Assembly: GCA_025667525.1 (NCBI GenBank)
Contig: CM046882.1
Coordinates: forward strand, 21,278,488 to 21,342,487
DNA: 64,000 nt
Origin: Glebionis coronaria
Lineage: Eukaryota > Streptophyta > Magnoliopsida > Asterales > Asteraceae
Direction: 5' to 3'
Under the pieces are notes generated by a model, which saw nothing but the letters and a program-made list of their open reading frames with translations, was not told the DNA's origin and made no database searches. The position numbers and the translations under genes were made by a program. Of this stretch, positions 11,116-21,403 are shown piece after piece. The stretch's first letter is position 1. Each line of letters opens with the position of its first letter.

Positions 11116-12931
11116 CCATATTTGTCTTATTTAAAAATATGGCGTATGTGAAACGTGACTCTAGAGATAAACTCCAACAACGCTCAGTAAAATGTATCTT
11201 TGTAGGTTACCCTAAGGAAACTATGGGTTACTACTTTTATTATCCGGCTGAGAACAAAGTTGTTGTGGCTCGGTATGAGACTTCCTTGAAAGTGATCTTG
11301 TAAATCAAGAATTCAGTGGGAGAAACTATGATCTTGAAGAAATTCAAGAAGATACATTGCCTTCTGAAAATACTAGCGAAGAAATTCCAATCGAGCCAAA
11401 AAGTCTGGGAGCTCCATCAGAATTAATTCCTCTACGTAGGTCTGCAAGGACTATACGTGCGCCAAGCAAACTATGTCTTAACATAAGGGATGATGAGGAG
11501 GAACTGGGGGATCTTGGTGAACCTGCTAACTATTGATCCGCAATGCTTGATCCAAAAAAGTTAAAATGGATAGTTGCGATGAATGAGGAAATGAAATCTA
11601 TGAAAATCAATGATGTGTGGATTCTTGTAGATGCACCTAAAAATGCTAAAGTAGTGAAAAATAGGTGGATTTTCAAGAAGAAAACCGACATGGATGGTGA
11701 AGTACAATCCTATAAAGCACGTTTAGTGGCTAAAGGTTTTACTCAAACTTTTGGTGTAGACTACGAGGAGACATTTTCTCCGGTAGCAGACTTACGAGCT
11801 ATTAGGATTCTCATAGCTATAGCAACATACTATGACTATGAGATATAGCAAACGGATGTTAAAACTGCCTTCTTGAACGGTCGCTTAGATGAAGAAATCT
11901 ATATGCAACAACCGGAAAGGTACGTTGATCCTAAATATCCAAAACGCGTGTGCAAATTCCAAAGATCTATTTATGGTTTGAAGCAAGCATCACGTCAATG
12001 GAATAAGTGATTTGATGAAGAAATAAAAGAGTTCGGATTTATTCAAAATCATGATGAGCCATGTGTATATCGCAAAGCTAGTGGGAGTAATGTAGTGTTC
12101 CTAATTTTATATGTCGATAATATATTAATCATGGGAAGTAACATTCCAAAACTTAAGGATGTTAAGGATTATCTTGGTAAATGTTTTTCTATGAAGGATT
12201 TAGGAGATGCTGCATATATTCTGGGAATTAAAATCTACCGAGATAGGAAAAGACGGTTAATTGGTCTTATTCAAGATGCTTATATTGATAAGATATTGAA
12301 GAAGTATAATATGCATAATTCCAAGAAAGGTTTTCAACCTATGGAAGTTAAGCATAATCTGAGTCATGAGATAGATGCATCAACTCCTGAAGAAGAGGCA
12401 TACATGTAGAAGGTGCCTTATGCTTCGGCTGTAGGATCTCTAATGTATGTTGTTAGATGCACAAGGCCTGATGTGGCGTTTGCTCAGAATTTGGTCAGTA
12501 GATACCAACAGCATCCAGGGTAGCTCCATTGGGTTGCTGCTAAACATTTTCTGCAGTATTTGAGGAATACAAAAAGAAATGTTTTGGTATTCAGAGGGTA
12601 GCCATACAGATAACTAAACGTGGTTTGGATTAGGAAGTTTTATTGGAGATCCTGAGATGATGCTTGCAATAGAAACCTAATAGATATGTATTGGGATAAT
12701 TATGCCGCAATAATATTTTCCAATGACCCTGGAGTCATGAAAGGTGCCAGACACTTTAAACATAGATATCACTACGTACGAGAACAAGTGGAAGCTCGTG
12801 AAATAAAATTAATTAAAGTTCACACAGATGATAACGTAGCTGATCCTTTTACTAAATCTTTGCCTAAACCAAAGGTAGTTAAGCATGCCAAGGCAATTGG
12901 GCTGCAACTAGCTAGTGAATTCATGCAATAA
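11116..12931 (+). pseudogene. copia polyprotein remnant: integrase end, RT, RNase H
   Basis: Begins inside integrase, directly after the inserted element, and reaches the usual GAG-pre-RT segment CIFVGYPKETMGYY near 11,190. RT follows with KARLVAKGFTQTFG and DYEETFSPVADLRAIR, then the catalytic box near 12,110. There YVDD has become YVDN, a loss of one catalytic aspartate. RNase H and the C-terminal TDDNVADPFTKSLP end at the stop at 12,929. In-frame stops interrupt it at 11,846 (Trp in relatives), 12,007 and 12,407, with further damage at 12,590-12,680. It cannot encode active enzyme. Confidence 0.8.
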
Positions 12932-13733
12932 ATCTGTTGATTAGTATTTGGATAAAGGATGTTAAGACATTATTGAATTGATGAAATAAAGATTGAGTTT
13001 CGTTTATTTTCTTTTATTTGATTTTGTATCCTATTTTACATGTTTATATCCATGAATAAATTGTTATGTTCTAAATGTCCGTTGTCGATTAATAATATGG
13101 GAGTATTTTTTAAACTAAGACAATTCAAAATAGTGACAGAGTATACTTGAAAGTATATTGGTCAATGATGATATTTGATGAATCAAATATTAGACTTATC
13201 CCAACTATATGATTTTACTTTATGGATCTTTGTCATTAAGTAAATCATAAATAGTTATCCTTAGACCTGAGATACCAGGAAACTATTATCAATGTAGTGT
13301 ATTTCTGTGAGATAACCTAATGCTAAACGTAACTGGTATCTATAAGGGTTATTTTCAGAAGTGTTGAAAATTTCGTAAGTTTCGCTTGTAGTCAAAATGA
13401 GAGTTGTTTCCTTCAAAATTATTTTTGAAGTATAATACAGCTGGGCCCCTCGGGGGAGTAGTAAGATGTTTGTGTGGCCACACCCATATGTGTTTTGGCA
13501 ATCTTGCTATATCCGTAAACGAGAAACATAATGGTTGATGAAGGAATGACGTAGATCCATATCCTATTAACGTTGTATTTGAAATGAAAGGATAATAATA
13601 ATGATGATATATCATTAAAAGGTTTTGTCCAGGAGACCTTACTCGAGTTGTACTAGTGACATTGTTAGTGTAATTAGACGCTAATCAATGTGATCACGAT
13701 ATTCGAATTTTGTCCAATTGGGAGCTAAAAGTT
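12932..13733 (+). other. 3' untranslated region and polypurine tract of copia element
   Basis: AT-rich, no coding signal. CAATTGGGAG at 13,715-13,724 is the likely polypurine tract. A few bases later TGTGGACATAAAATTAAATAG looks like an LTR start by analogy with related copia elements, with a small insertion between them. Confidence 0.5.
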
Positions 13734-14478
13734 TGTGGACATAAAATTAAATAGTCGTGTGATAGGATCAAACTCGGGATTACGGGATTGCACACAATAC
13801 GTAAAGGAGTAATTAATTTTAATAAATAAATTTATTATATTTATTAAATATAATTCGAGCTTATTTAACGATCTTTAATAATTAAAAGTTAAGTGTAAAC
13901 GAGCGTTATAGAATTAAATAGGAAAGGAAACAAGAAACGGAAGGTTCCGGAAACCCCTTTTGGGGTTCTATAGCCGGCGGATATAAGGGAAAAAAAGGAA
14001 GGGGATTAGTTTCCTAATCTTGATTAGAACTTGTAGAACAAGTGTTGCTATCCTATATATACCCCATAATCCCTTCATAATTTTTGTCCCTCCCCTCCTT
14101 GTTCTCTCCTGCGATCGCAACAAACAACCCACGTAGGGTTTCGGTTTGATTTTCGATTTAGTTATAATTCACAAGTATTGAAGCTCCGGTTTATTAGTGC
14201 TAGCCTCACGATTGATCCGTTGCATTACGTGTGTACAAGAGCGTAATATAGTTTTATTATAAACTATATCTTGGTGTTCTTCATATAAACCCTAATTCGT
14301 GATTCGTCAGTGTTCTTGAAGATTTGCTCTAGCTAAAACGTATGTAACCCTAACTCGATTAATTATGAATGGGTTATTAATTATGATCTTGTTAAACGCT
14401 TCCGCTATGTGTACTTTGATCTTAATTAGGGTTTTACGTAATTGTTATGAGTAATATAAACCTTCATACGCAACAACA
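13734..14478 (+). repeat. 3' LTR of copia element (approximate start)
   Basis: Runs from TGTGGACA to CAACAACA. It contains a TATA box, a CT-rich leader-like stretch (14,085-14,110) and the phrase CTTCCGCTATGTG near 14,400 often seen at the end of such LTRs. The partner LTR is outside the window, so ends and TSD cannot be confirmed. Confidence 0.55.
14054..14061 (+). promoter_or_regulatory. TATA box in copia 3' LTR
   Basis: TATATATA followed by CCCCAT, about 320 bp into the LTR. A 3' LTR TATA box would fire outward into the carrier-gene fragment. Confidence 0.4.
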
Positions 14479-14572
14479 TTGAGAGCGTTGAAGGGCTATA
14501 TAATGGTCTTAAGCCTTCTCTCCTTGGAACTGCTGCATCGCAGGTGTATGGGTTTCTTGCTTTTTAATACCG
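14479..14572 (+). pseudogene. Exon fragment of a mitochondrial carrier family gene, probably peroxisomal NAD carrier (PXN) type
   Basis: Reading frame from 14,481 gives EGLYNGLKPSLLGTAASQ, matching the carrier-family segment after the first repeat (EG..LY.GL.PSL.GTAASQGVYYYFYQ in my memory of plant PXN). PXN imports NAD into peroxisomes and belongs to the six-helix mitochondrial carrier family. The segment after the Gln is garbled, and a consensus 5' splice site (CCG|GTAAGT) follows at 14,573. The upstream half of the exon is missing because copia sequence ends exactly where the match begins. I find no other exon in the following 2.4 kb. It could also be a captured gene piece rather than a disrupted gene. 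Confidence 0.5.
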
Positions 14573-15554
14573 GTAAGTCTCATAGCCGCCACTACAATAG
14601 GAGTGACATAGATGTTTATAATAAGGGTCTTTGTCAATTAGTATGAACAAGTTATCTGATTATTGTGTTTTAAGTCTGGTATATTCGGTTTTTAGCGTGT
14701 GTGTATAGCCAAACTGATTGTGGTTGTATGATTATTTTGGTATCATTTTACATGGAAAATCCTAAATTACTGTAATAAGAATTTGTCAAGCGATTAAAAC
14801 TTTTTTTTAAAGGATAGACCAAAAGGGAGATGGTTTCATACTTTCACAACAGGGAGTTTAGCATGACAAGTTTGCGAAAGAAAGATAAATTTCGTGCATA
14901 AACATAACAGACACATGTTTTCTTTTGCGTGGCAAGGTTGGCCACAGTGTTGGATTCTATTACTGCAGTCTCAGTACTTCTAACCCTGAATGAGAGTCTG
15001 AAAGAAAGTAGTGAACATTGAGTAAAATTGAAATCCTTTGATTAAGGCAGTGTTTGGATTTGCCTTTAAGAATTCTCAAACTTAGTGGTAAATGTTAAGA
15101 ACTTATACACAGATCCAAAATGACGATGTTTATTATTAGAGAACAAAGCACAATGTTGTGCCCTTTGGCAATAGACAAAAATTGAGCAAGGAATTTTTAA
15201 GATTTATTAATGACGTGATTTTTTATAGTTGGTGTGTTGTATTGTTTGATCATTTGTTAGGATTTTGATAAGCCTCAACAAAGTTACAAGCCATTAGATG
15301 ACATTTTAGGTGGGTTAATTCCATTGTAAGCTAATTAGTTCCTTTTGTCAAAGAAAACACGACGGTTTGTCGTTCTAAAAAAAAAGTTGACAGCTTGAGA
15401 TAGTGAAAAGCTGTACTTTACATGCCGTTGATTTTTTTACCAATACTTATTTACTTTTTGACGCAATCAAGTTTTGGTCTAAGACACTTTAGATGAAAGT
15501 GTTATTTAGAATATTGTTTCTAAGTGAGGGAAGTTAATAAAGGTACATCGGTTC
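14573..15554. other. Unassigned host DNA, possibly intron
   Basis: AT-rich single-copy-looking sequence after the splice donor of the carrier exon. I see no further carrier exon, no ORF of note and no repeat shared with other parts of the window. Confidence 0.5.
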
Positions 15555-15735
15555 TAGCTAGCGGTGAGCAATTGGACGCGAACCGAACCAGAACTAACTC
15601 AACCCAAAATGAGTTCGTTGCCGCGGTCTGCTTTTCACTTCTTTAAGTTAAATAGTTTCGGTGATCGGGCCGCGTCGGTTCAGAAATGTGTGTATCGGCC
15701 AGGACCCGAAAGAACCGAAAACTTTTTGCTTACGG
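15555..15735. mobile_element. Possible hAT-type MITE remnant
   Basis: Starts TAGCGGTGAGCAATTGG and carries GCGAACCGAACC near its start and CCCGAAAGAACCGAAAAC near its end. TAGNGGTGAGCA with repeated GGTTCGG tracts is typical of small hAT elements in plants. I cannot find matching terminal inverted repeats or a target duplication, so this is tentative. Confidence 0.3.
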
Positions 15736-16501
15736 TATGTGTTGTTGATAGCATGAAATTAGCCATGCTATAAGCCCTTTTTTAGCTAAAATTTTAGACT
15801 AAATTGTAATTCAGCGCTTAGATCTATTCTATGATACATGTTGATCAGATTATGTAAATAGGGAAGCACTCGAACTAATTCTGAGAAACGAGTAAAGAAG
15901 CAAAGGAAGCATCACGAGAGATGTTTATGCAAGTTTAAACAACAATACATCAAAAATTCATATCGATCATATGGTGTTAATCATGTCTTGTGATGAAATA
16001 CAAGTATTCTATTTAATATAAAAAAGCAAAAGCACTATAAATACAAAAGCTTACTCCATTAATGAAGGCCCAACATTTTTCAAGCTTACTCCAATAGTCA
16101 GCAGTTGAGTAATTATAAATTATATGTAATCACTCGAGTACTATTTTAGAATTGTATTTGGTTTAATGTTCGAGTCACTCACAAATTGTCGTTTCATGCA
16201 TAATGCTTTATTGATTTCATATGATAGGCCATGTTGGGTTTGTTATAGCTCGAAATTTTCCACCCATTTTACATATAAATGGGCAAATAGAGTTTTTCTT
16301 GGTTTTGAATAGTCTTAGGGGAAATAATCAAATACCATGACTGATGAACATGAAAGTGAAAAAGAATATGTACATGATGATACAAAAACAAGAAAGGTCG
16401 TGATTATGCGAGCTACTAATTCCCTTAGCCATTTTTTCAAAGCTTAATATGTAGAAAGCTAATTATATTACAAATTGACACATTATAACAATAATATGTA
16501 C
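15736..16501. other. Unassigned host DNA
   Basis: AT-rich, no recognisable gene, repeat or RNA. Nothing shared with other parts of the window. Confidence 0.5.
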
Positions 16502-16565
16502 GGTGGTTGAAGTTCGAGTCACCAAGAAAGTAGGGTGGTTGAAGTTCGAGTCACCAAGAAAGTAG
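16502..16565 (+). repeat. Two-copy 32-bp tandem duplication flanking a MITE
   Basis: The unit from GGTGGTTGAAG to AAGAAAGTAG is repeated exactly once at 16,502 and 16,534. Each copy ends CAAGAAAGTAGGG, i.e. target duplication plus first bases of the hAT-like MITE that follows. Confidence 0.85.
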
Positions 16566-16871
16566 GGCTAAGAATCGGTCCGTGACCGGACCGGACCGGA
16601 CCGAGGACCGAAATAGTCCGAACCCCCGGACCGAGACCGGACCAAAATGGTCCGATCCGGTCTTCGGTCCGGTTCGATTTTGTTAGGCATAATCGACCAA
16701 ATTTTGGTAAGACCGAATCGGACCGGACCGACCGGACCGATGACTGAATTGGTTCAAAACCTAAGACCGAGGACCGGACCAAAAATGCTCGCGTTCGGTT
16801 TGGTCCGGTCTGGTACAGTTCGGTCTGGTTTTTCGGTCTGGGTCGGTTTTGGTCTGTCGTGCTCAGCCCTA
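16563..16871. mobile_element. hAT-type MITE, 309 bp
   Basis: Terminal inverted repeats TAGGGCTAAG / TAGGGCTGAG (one mismatch), flanked by an 8-bp target duplication CAAGAAAG / CAAGAAAC. An 8-bp duplication and a TAGGG start are hAT hallmarks. The interior is dense in GGTCCGGTC-type repeats on both strands, giving strong secondary structure and accidental open frames. It has no transposase and is non-autonomous. Confidence 0.75.
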
Positions 16872-16952
16872 CAAGAAACCATCAAAAGAGGCTGCCATAA
16901 TGGATACTAATAATGCTCGTTATCTAAAATTGGTTTAATGTATTTAGGTGTA

Positions 16953-17458
16953 TGTTGATGCTAAAATCCTCCGGTAGGGCCTACGGGACTAGGAACCTTC
17001 CACGTAAGCTATGAATGGATGAAGCACCTACACACAAGAAGCAACACACGTTAACTCGCTCCGAGTGTTATCCCAGGACCAAGCTCCGGTGTGAGAATGA
17101 GTAATGGTACGAAATATGGTATGTGGTATTAAGTGTGTGTTGTCAGAATATTCAATGTGTACAAAGATAAATGAGGGCTATATATAGGGTACTGTTGATA
17201 CCTTATGATGTGACAATTCATACCTTGTCTTGTTTCCCAAAATGGGTCTGTGTAATCCTTGGAACCTGACACTGTTTCTTTCTCCTTTGAGCATATGCCA
17301 GTATCCTAGGTGGGGTCTAGGACAACGTGACATCATTGCTGACGTCATGGTACTGTTCACGCCACGTGGATTCCTGTTCCGGCATGCTATCCCGGTTTTG
17401 TTCCGGCGAGTGACACGTGTCGTGGTCTCTAGGCACTTTCCGGGACCACACACGAACA
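16953..17458 (-). repeat. 3' LTR (element sense) of Tat element
   Basis: Pairs with 59,914-60,423 with about 18 differences by eye (roughly 3.5%). The plus-strand start TGTTGATG and end CGAACA are mirrored in the partner. A few changes cluster near 17,430 next to the outer end of U3. Confidence 0.9.
17179..17419 (-). promoter_or_regulatory. Tat LTR promoter: TATA box plus bZIP-type sites
   Basis: Minus-strand TATATATA at 17,179-17,186. Upstream in element sense are the palindrome TGACGTCA (17,340-17,347) and two G-boxes CACGTG (17,363 and 17,414). TGACGTCA and CACGTG are known plant bZIP sites, the latter linked to ABA and light responses. All are kept in the other LTR. Confidence 0.55.
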
Positions 17459-17470
17459 TGTCCCCCCAGT
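17459..17470 (-). other. Polypurine tract of Tat element
   Basis: The minus strand reads ACTGGGGGGACA immediately before the LTR start TGTTCGTG. Confidence 0.7.
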
Positions 17471-17586
17471 ATAATGTTATCCACGGGGTGACGTTATAAT
17501 TGCTTGGGTTTTGGTAGGCTTTAGGATGTCGTGGGCTTGGGCCTAAGATGGGCTTGTCATTTTGTAAGGGCGACTTTTTGGTCAGC

Positions 17587-17685
17587 CACGTGGAGCGCAC
17601 TCACTAGCCCAAAACGTCCCTGCGCTTGCCACGTGTGTTCCCCATTAATGCCCCCTCACACTTTTCGAGGATTCCTCTATATATA
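17587..17685 (+). promoter_or_regulatory. Putative promoter of the Tat antisense ORF
   Basis: Two G-boxes CACGTG at 17,587 and 17,630 and a TATA box TATATATA at 17,678-17,685, on the strand opposite to the element's own genes. The ATG of the antisense ORF is about 150 bp downstream, after a CT-rich leader. This arrangement suggests independent transcription of the antisense gene. Confidence 0.5.
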
Positions 17686-17831
17686 CTTCACTTTTTCACA
17701 TTTCTCTAATTCACTTTTCACTTATAAACTTTTACTGTGTGCTTCTCATGCGGTCTCCCTCCTTCCTTTTTTCTCAGGTAGGTTTTTCTTTCCCGGTTGA
17801 TCTTTTGTTTCTGTCCTTCTTGCATCTCGAC

Positions 17832-20237
17832 ATGTCCGACGACGAGTCAGACGGTGTTGCCTCCAGCTTCAGCTTGACGGATCCGAAGTGCGACATGCAC
17901 ATCCGGTATTCCGAGATGGCTAACGAGGAGTTAGATCTTGCGATTGATGAGTATCAGATACCAAGGGAGTATCGGCCTCAACTCCCAGATCCGAACATGA
18001 CCATGGATTTATTGCGACGAAATAGGCACATAGGTATATACTTGGATTTTTTGGAACATGGTGGGCTCCGGATTCCGTTTTGTGATCAAGCACTTCCGGG
18101 TGCATATTTCCCAATTGGTTCCCATCGGTGTGAACCGGGTTGTTATGTTTGAGATCCGGTGTAGGAGTCTGAAGATATATTGTACAGTTGATTTGTTTCG
18201 GGTTTTCTATAAGCTGGGTAAGCATGGTCATTGGTTTTCTTTCGTCAGTAAGGTGCAAAAAAAGTCATTGAAGTTTTGTATAGAAACTACATCCAGCTTG
18301 AAGGAGTGGAAGAAGAAATTCTTCTTGATTGACCGCAGAGTAATAACGGATGCCATGCCTTGGAGGGATCGGGATACGTGTGTTTCGGATCTGTTTCCTC
18401 GTACATATAACCAGGCTGATGCGGATTAGCTGGCCGAAACTTTGATTCCACTGAGGCCGCCGCACAAAGGCTTACTATATTTGTGTGGTTTGTTTAGACC
18501 GCTGTCTCGTCTTGACTGTCGACGTGCCCTTCGAGATGCAAAAGGAGATGGTAATATTTTATTCTTTAAGTCCTTTTATGTTTCGCTAACCGGATTTCCT
18601 TAATTGTTCTCCCCTCTTCCTCCTTTCTTGTTTTCACAGAGTACACGATGGAACAGTTCCTATGCTTGCCTCGGTGGACCAAAACCAAAGTGACTGTTGA
18701 AGAAGATTTTCCGGAAAACCAACGAACGGTCGACCGGACTGCGCATCCTTTGAACGTAGGAGAAGCTATCCCACCTCTTACCGCGGCACAAGAAGCGGTT
18801 CAACATGCGGATCCCCGGATTAAAGCTGCTCGTGAGCGCCGAGAGGCCGCTACTCTTGAGAAGAACCTTGCTGAACAAAATTTAGATGTTCCGGAGGAAC
18901 CGACAGGTAAGAAGATGAAGGGTGAAGGGACCTCCACCGGGACAAAAAGGAAGCATCCTTGCAAGACGGGACCTTCTGGACTGGGATCTTCAAGTAAGAC
19001 CCTTTCTCCGGATCCAGATAGCGTTGCCAAGCCAACAGACCAAGGAAATCCCTTTGTGATAGCTCAGAGTATTTCTTCTAACACGCACCAAGAGGCCAAT
19101 GGAGGGGACCAGCAATTGGAGCAACCTCCTCCTTCTCCGAGGAACAACCGTGGTAAAAAGCCTGCACCTGGTAAGCCTCTCTTTCTTTTGCTTTCCTTTT
19201 GCACATCTTTCTTTCCCGCTGACTTAATACTAATCCTCCTTCCAAACGCAAACCAGGATATGATTGTCGAAGAAGAAGGAGAGGAGGATGACAACGATGA
19301 AGGTTTGACAACCTTTGTTCCGCCTTGGAGGCTCCAAAACAACGTTTTGATTGACAGTCACTTCGCTGCTGTGGAGTTGCTGGCGCACATAAGCACTCCG
19401 GCTGAACAGAGAGCTTTGGCTGCCCTCTCCGACCATGAGCTTATTCGTCAAGGATACCATGCCTTAGCTCGTACTGCCCTTAACCAAAATGAGATAATCC
19501 AGCGGTTTGAGTTGCTTAATCATGATCACCGGGAGCTTATAAACTCCACCAACCGCAACGCTGTTGACTTCCAAGAGGGTAAGCTTCTATTGGAACAGAT
19601 CTCTGCTAAGCACAAGCAGTTAGAGGTTGAGCATGCTGGATGCTCGTCCCGGGAGGCTGAGCTGAAGGCTCGTGTTGAGGCCCTCGAAGCCGCAGCTCTT
19701 CAACGGGACCAAAAGAACCGTGACCTGGAGTGTACTCTAGGAATCATAGAGGAAGAGCTTGCTCGTGCTAACAAACGGGCTTCGGATGCCGAAGCGGCCA
19801 ACATTAAACTTTCAGCGAGTTTGGGTAAGGGTGCTTCGGATCGCCAAAGGATTGTGAAAGACTTTGTTCCCCTGGTCGTTAAGCGTTTACATGGTAGTGC
19901 TGAGTACCGGAAACACGTTGCTGAGGTTACGGCTGTTTGTTACTCCGGCGGGTGGTACGAGGGTATCAAGGTGAACCGGTCTAAGGAGTCCTTTGCTAAG
20001 ACCCTATCCGAAGCTGAGTTTTTTGATGAGGAGGCGGCCAAGGCCTGGATTGCTAAGTGTGACGAGCTCTTTACTCCGTCCTACCCGTTCATCGAGAAGG
20101 TAAGCCAATCCTTTAAGTGCTCAATTGGCAATTTGATGAGCTTGACTCCCGATGTTCCGGAGAGTGTCATAATTCCCCCAGCCGTACCTACTCATTCCTC
20201 AACCTCCCAAGCGGATGGAAGAACCGAACCCAAGTGA
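17832..20237 (+). pseudogene. Tat antisense additional ORF, 'putative gypsy-type transposon' family (PF04195-like)
   Basis: Lies between integrase and the 3' LTR on the strand opposite to gag-pol, as known for several Tat elements. The N-terminus starts MSDDESDGVAS, then comes the family core HFRVHISQLVPIGVNRVVMF and SLKEWKKKFFLIDRR. After an intron the frame continues to a long C-terminal part with a charged coiled coil (18,648-ORF residues about 310-390) and a conserved tail with GGWYEG. Damage: a +1 frameshift near 18,070 and a stop TAG at 18,427. The last exon (529 codons) is open. A stretch at residues about 175-203 of that exon is hydrophobic and bounded by GTAAG and CAG, and may be a second intron, though removal would break frame. 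Function unknown. Confidence 0.7.
18551..18639 (+). other. Intron of the Tat antisense ORF
   Basis: 89 bp from GTAATATTTT to a pyrimidine-rich TTTTCACAG. Joining the flanks keeps the reading frame of the conserved family segment, which supports real splicing. The intron is on the plus strand only, so the antisense gene, not the genomic RNA of the element, would be spliced. Confidence 0.65.
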
Positions 20238-20639
20238 TCTACCGTGCTTTGCTTTTCTATCTTTGTATCGGAGCCTATTTCGATTTTACTTTTGTGATGT
20301 ATTAAATGTTTGAACACTTTATTTGCCCGGAGCCTGTTCCGGTTATGACTTGCTATGTAACCAACTCTTTGATTTGCTATTTGATCTTATCCGACCTGCT
20401 TAATTGTTTATAATTGACTTGCTTTTTCTACGATTTTTCAATGATGCTTCTTTATGATAATTGATGATTCCTTTTATTTATACATGACATGCATGCGTCC
20501 TTAGATTCGGTAGGGCGGGGAAAGGTTCCCCTACACACGCTTCGACCAGCCGTGGTTCATCCTAGTTGTCCCGGTTAACACTCTCGGCCTTTGCCCCGAG
20601 TGGTCCGCCTATCAACAAGGTTTCTAATCTTTATGAACG
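20238..20639. other. Noncoding Tat 3' region between antisense ORF and array
   Basis: No ORF. Contains GTAGGGCGGGGAAAGG near 20,510 and a gradual approach to the 111-bp repeat. Probably transcribed as 3' end of the antisense ORF, since both genes converge here. Confidence 0.5.
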
Positions 20640-21108
20640 GTACTGCGCTTCGATGGACGAGGCTTTTAGCCTTTACCTCCGGTTGATGAGGCTCTTAGCC
20701 TTTACAGCCAATGGGGCCGCCGCTCGATGAGGCTCTTAACCTTTACAAGCGGTCTTACGCTTCGGCGGATGAGGCTCTTAACCTTTACCACGGTTGATGA
20801 GGCTCTTAACCTTTACAACCAATAGGGCCGCCACTCGATGAGGCTCTTAACCTTTACAAGCGGTCTTACGCTTCGGTGGATGAGGCTCTTAACCTTTACC
20901 ACGGTTGATGAGGCTATTAACCTTTATAGCCAATAGGGCCGCCACTCGATGAGGCTCTTAACCTTTACAAGCGGTCTTACGCTTCGGTGGATGAGGCTCT
21001 TAACCTTTACCACGGTTGATGAGGCTCTTAACCTTTACACCCAATAGGGACACCACTCGACGAGGCTCTTAACCTTTACAAGCGGTCTTACGCTTCGGTG
21101 GATGAGGC
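20640..21108 (+). repeat. 111-bp higher-order tandem array in Tat 3' region (left part)
   Basis: A 21-bp core GATGAGGCTCTTAACCTTTAC is followed in turn by three different tails, giving 42-, 28- and 41-bp submonomers that together form an exact 111-bp unit. Units start at 20,726, 20,837, 20,948 and 21,059. More diverged copies precede them. The array ends in the GAGGC target duplication of the Sirevirus and resumes at 54,445. Confidence 0.9.
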
Positions 21109-21133
21109 TGTTGGGAATTAATTGTTAAGTGTC

Positions 21134-21236
21134 AAGTACCGTTAGTGTATTCCAAGTATTGTTAGTGTTATGTAAGTACCGTTAGTATTAACGCGATACA
21201 TAGTAAGTACTGCTACTTATAAAGTAAGTACTGCTA
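21134..21236 (+). promoter_or_regulatory. GTAC-motif cluster in U3 of Sirevirus 1
   Basis: AAGTACCGTTA or AAGTACTGCTA at 21,134, 21,154 (two mismatches), 21,174, 21,205 and 21,226. The first three are exactly 20 bp apart. The equivalent cluster in the 3' LTR is partly eroded (53,964-54,066). Position in U3 and regular spacing suggest binding of a host factor; which one is unknown. Confidence 0.5.
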
Positions 21237-21395
21237 TGATGATTAGGACGAATATATCTTGGTATAAGATATGTCATAGTTATAGTTAGAGTATATCTTA
21301 TGTGATATACCTAAATAGTTAGAATATTGATAATATATCGTCTGTGATATAGTTATCTTTATAGAATATTCTAAGGTTTCTAGGGTTCCTTACTC

Positions 21396-21403
21396 TATAA
21401 AAG
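21396..21403 (+). promoter_or_regulatory. TATA box, Sirevirus 1 5' LTR
   Basis: TATAAAAGGAACATAGG, kept in the 3' LTR at 54,226 and, as TATAAAAGGAA, in the LTR of Sirevirus 2. It lies 288 bp into the LTR. Confidence 0.6.

Larger units (their letters stand above)
11115..14478 (+). mobile_element. Ty1/copia element, 3' part, degenerate
   Basis: Integrase C-terminal region, RT, RNase H, an 800-bp 3' untranslated region, a purine tract and a 3' LTR of about 745 bp. The 5' part lies beyond the inserted element to the left, outside the window. Its outer end (CAACAACA at 14,478) abuts sequence that reads as an exon of a carrier gene. The polyprotein resembles the Tork/Angela-like branch of copia; I cannot place it more finely. 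Confidence 0.75.

Noticed and set aside
11061..11303. Gene start at the right edge of the pol-less element LTR
   Set aside because: The frame runs from LTR into the middle of copia integrase. It is a chance fusion at an insertion junction.
15061..15400. Possible MITE starting AAGGCAGTGTTTGG
   Set aside because: No matching inverted end or target duplication found.
16519..16910. Overlapping Arg/Gly/Ser-rich ORFs on both strands
   Set aside because: They are products of the GGTCCGGTC-type repeats in the hAT MITE.
19171..19256. Second intron in the Tat antisense ORF
   Set aside because: GTAAG and a pyrimidine-rich CAG end are present, but the 86-bp removal would break the frame of the acidic segment that follows. 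Left as a possibility only.
20726..21108. CRISPR-like array
   Set aside because: Repeats are contiguous with fixed tails, in a plant retrotransposon. It is a tandem array.
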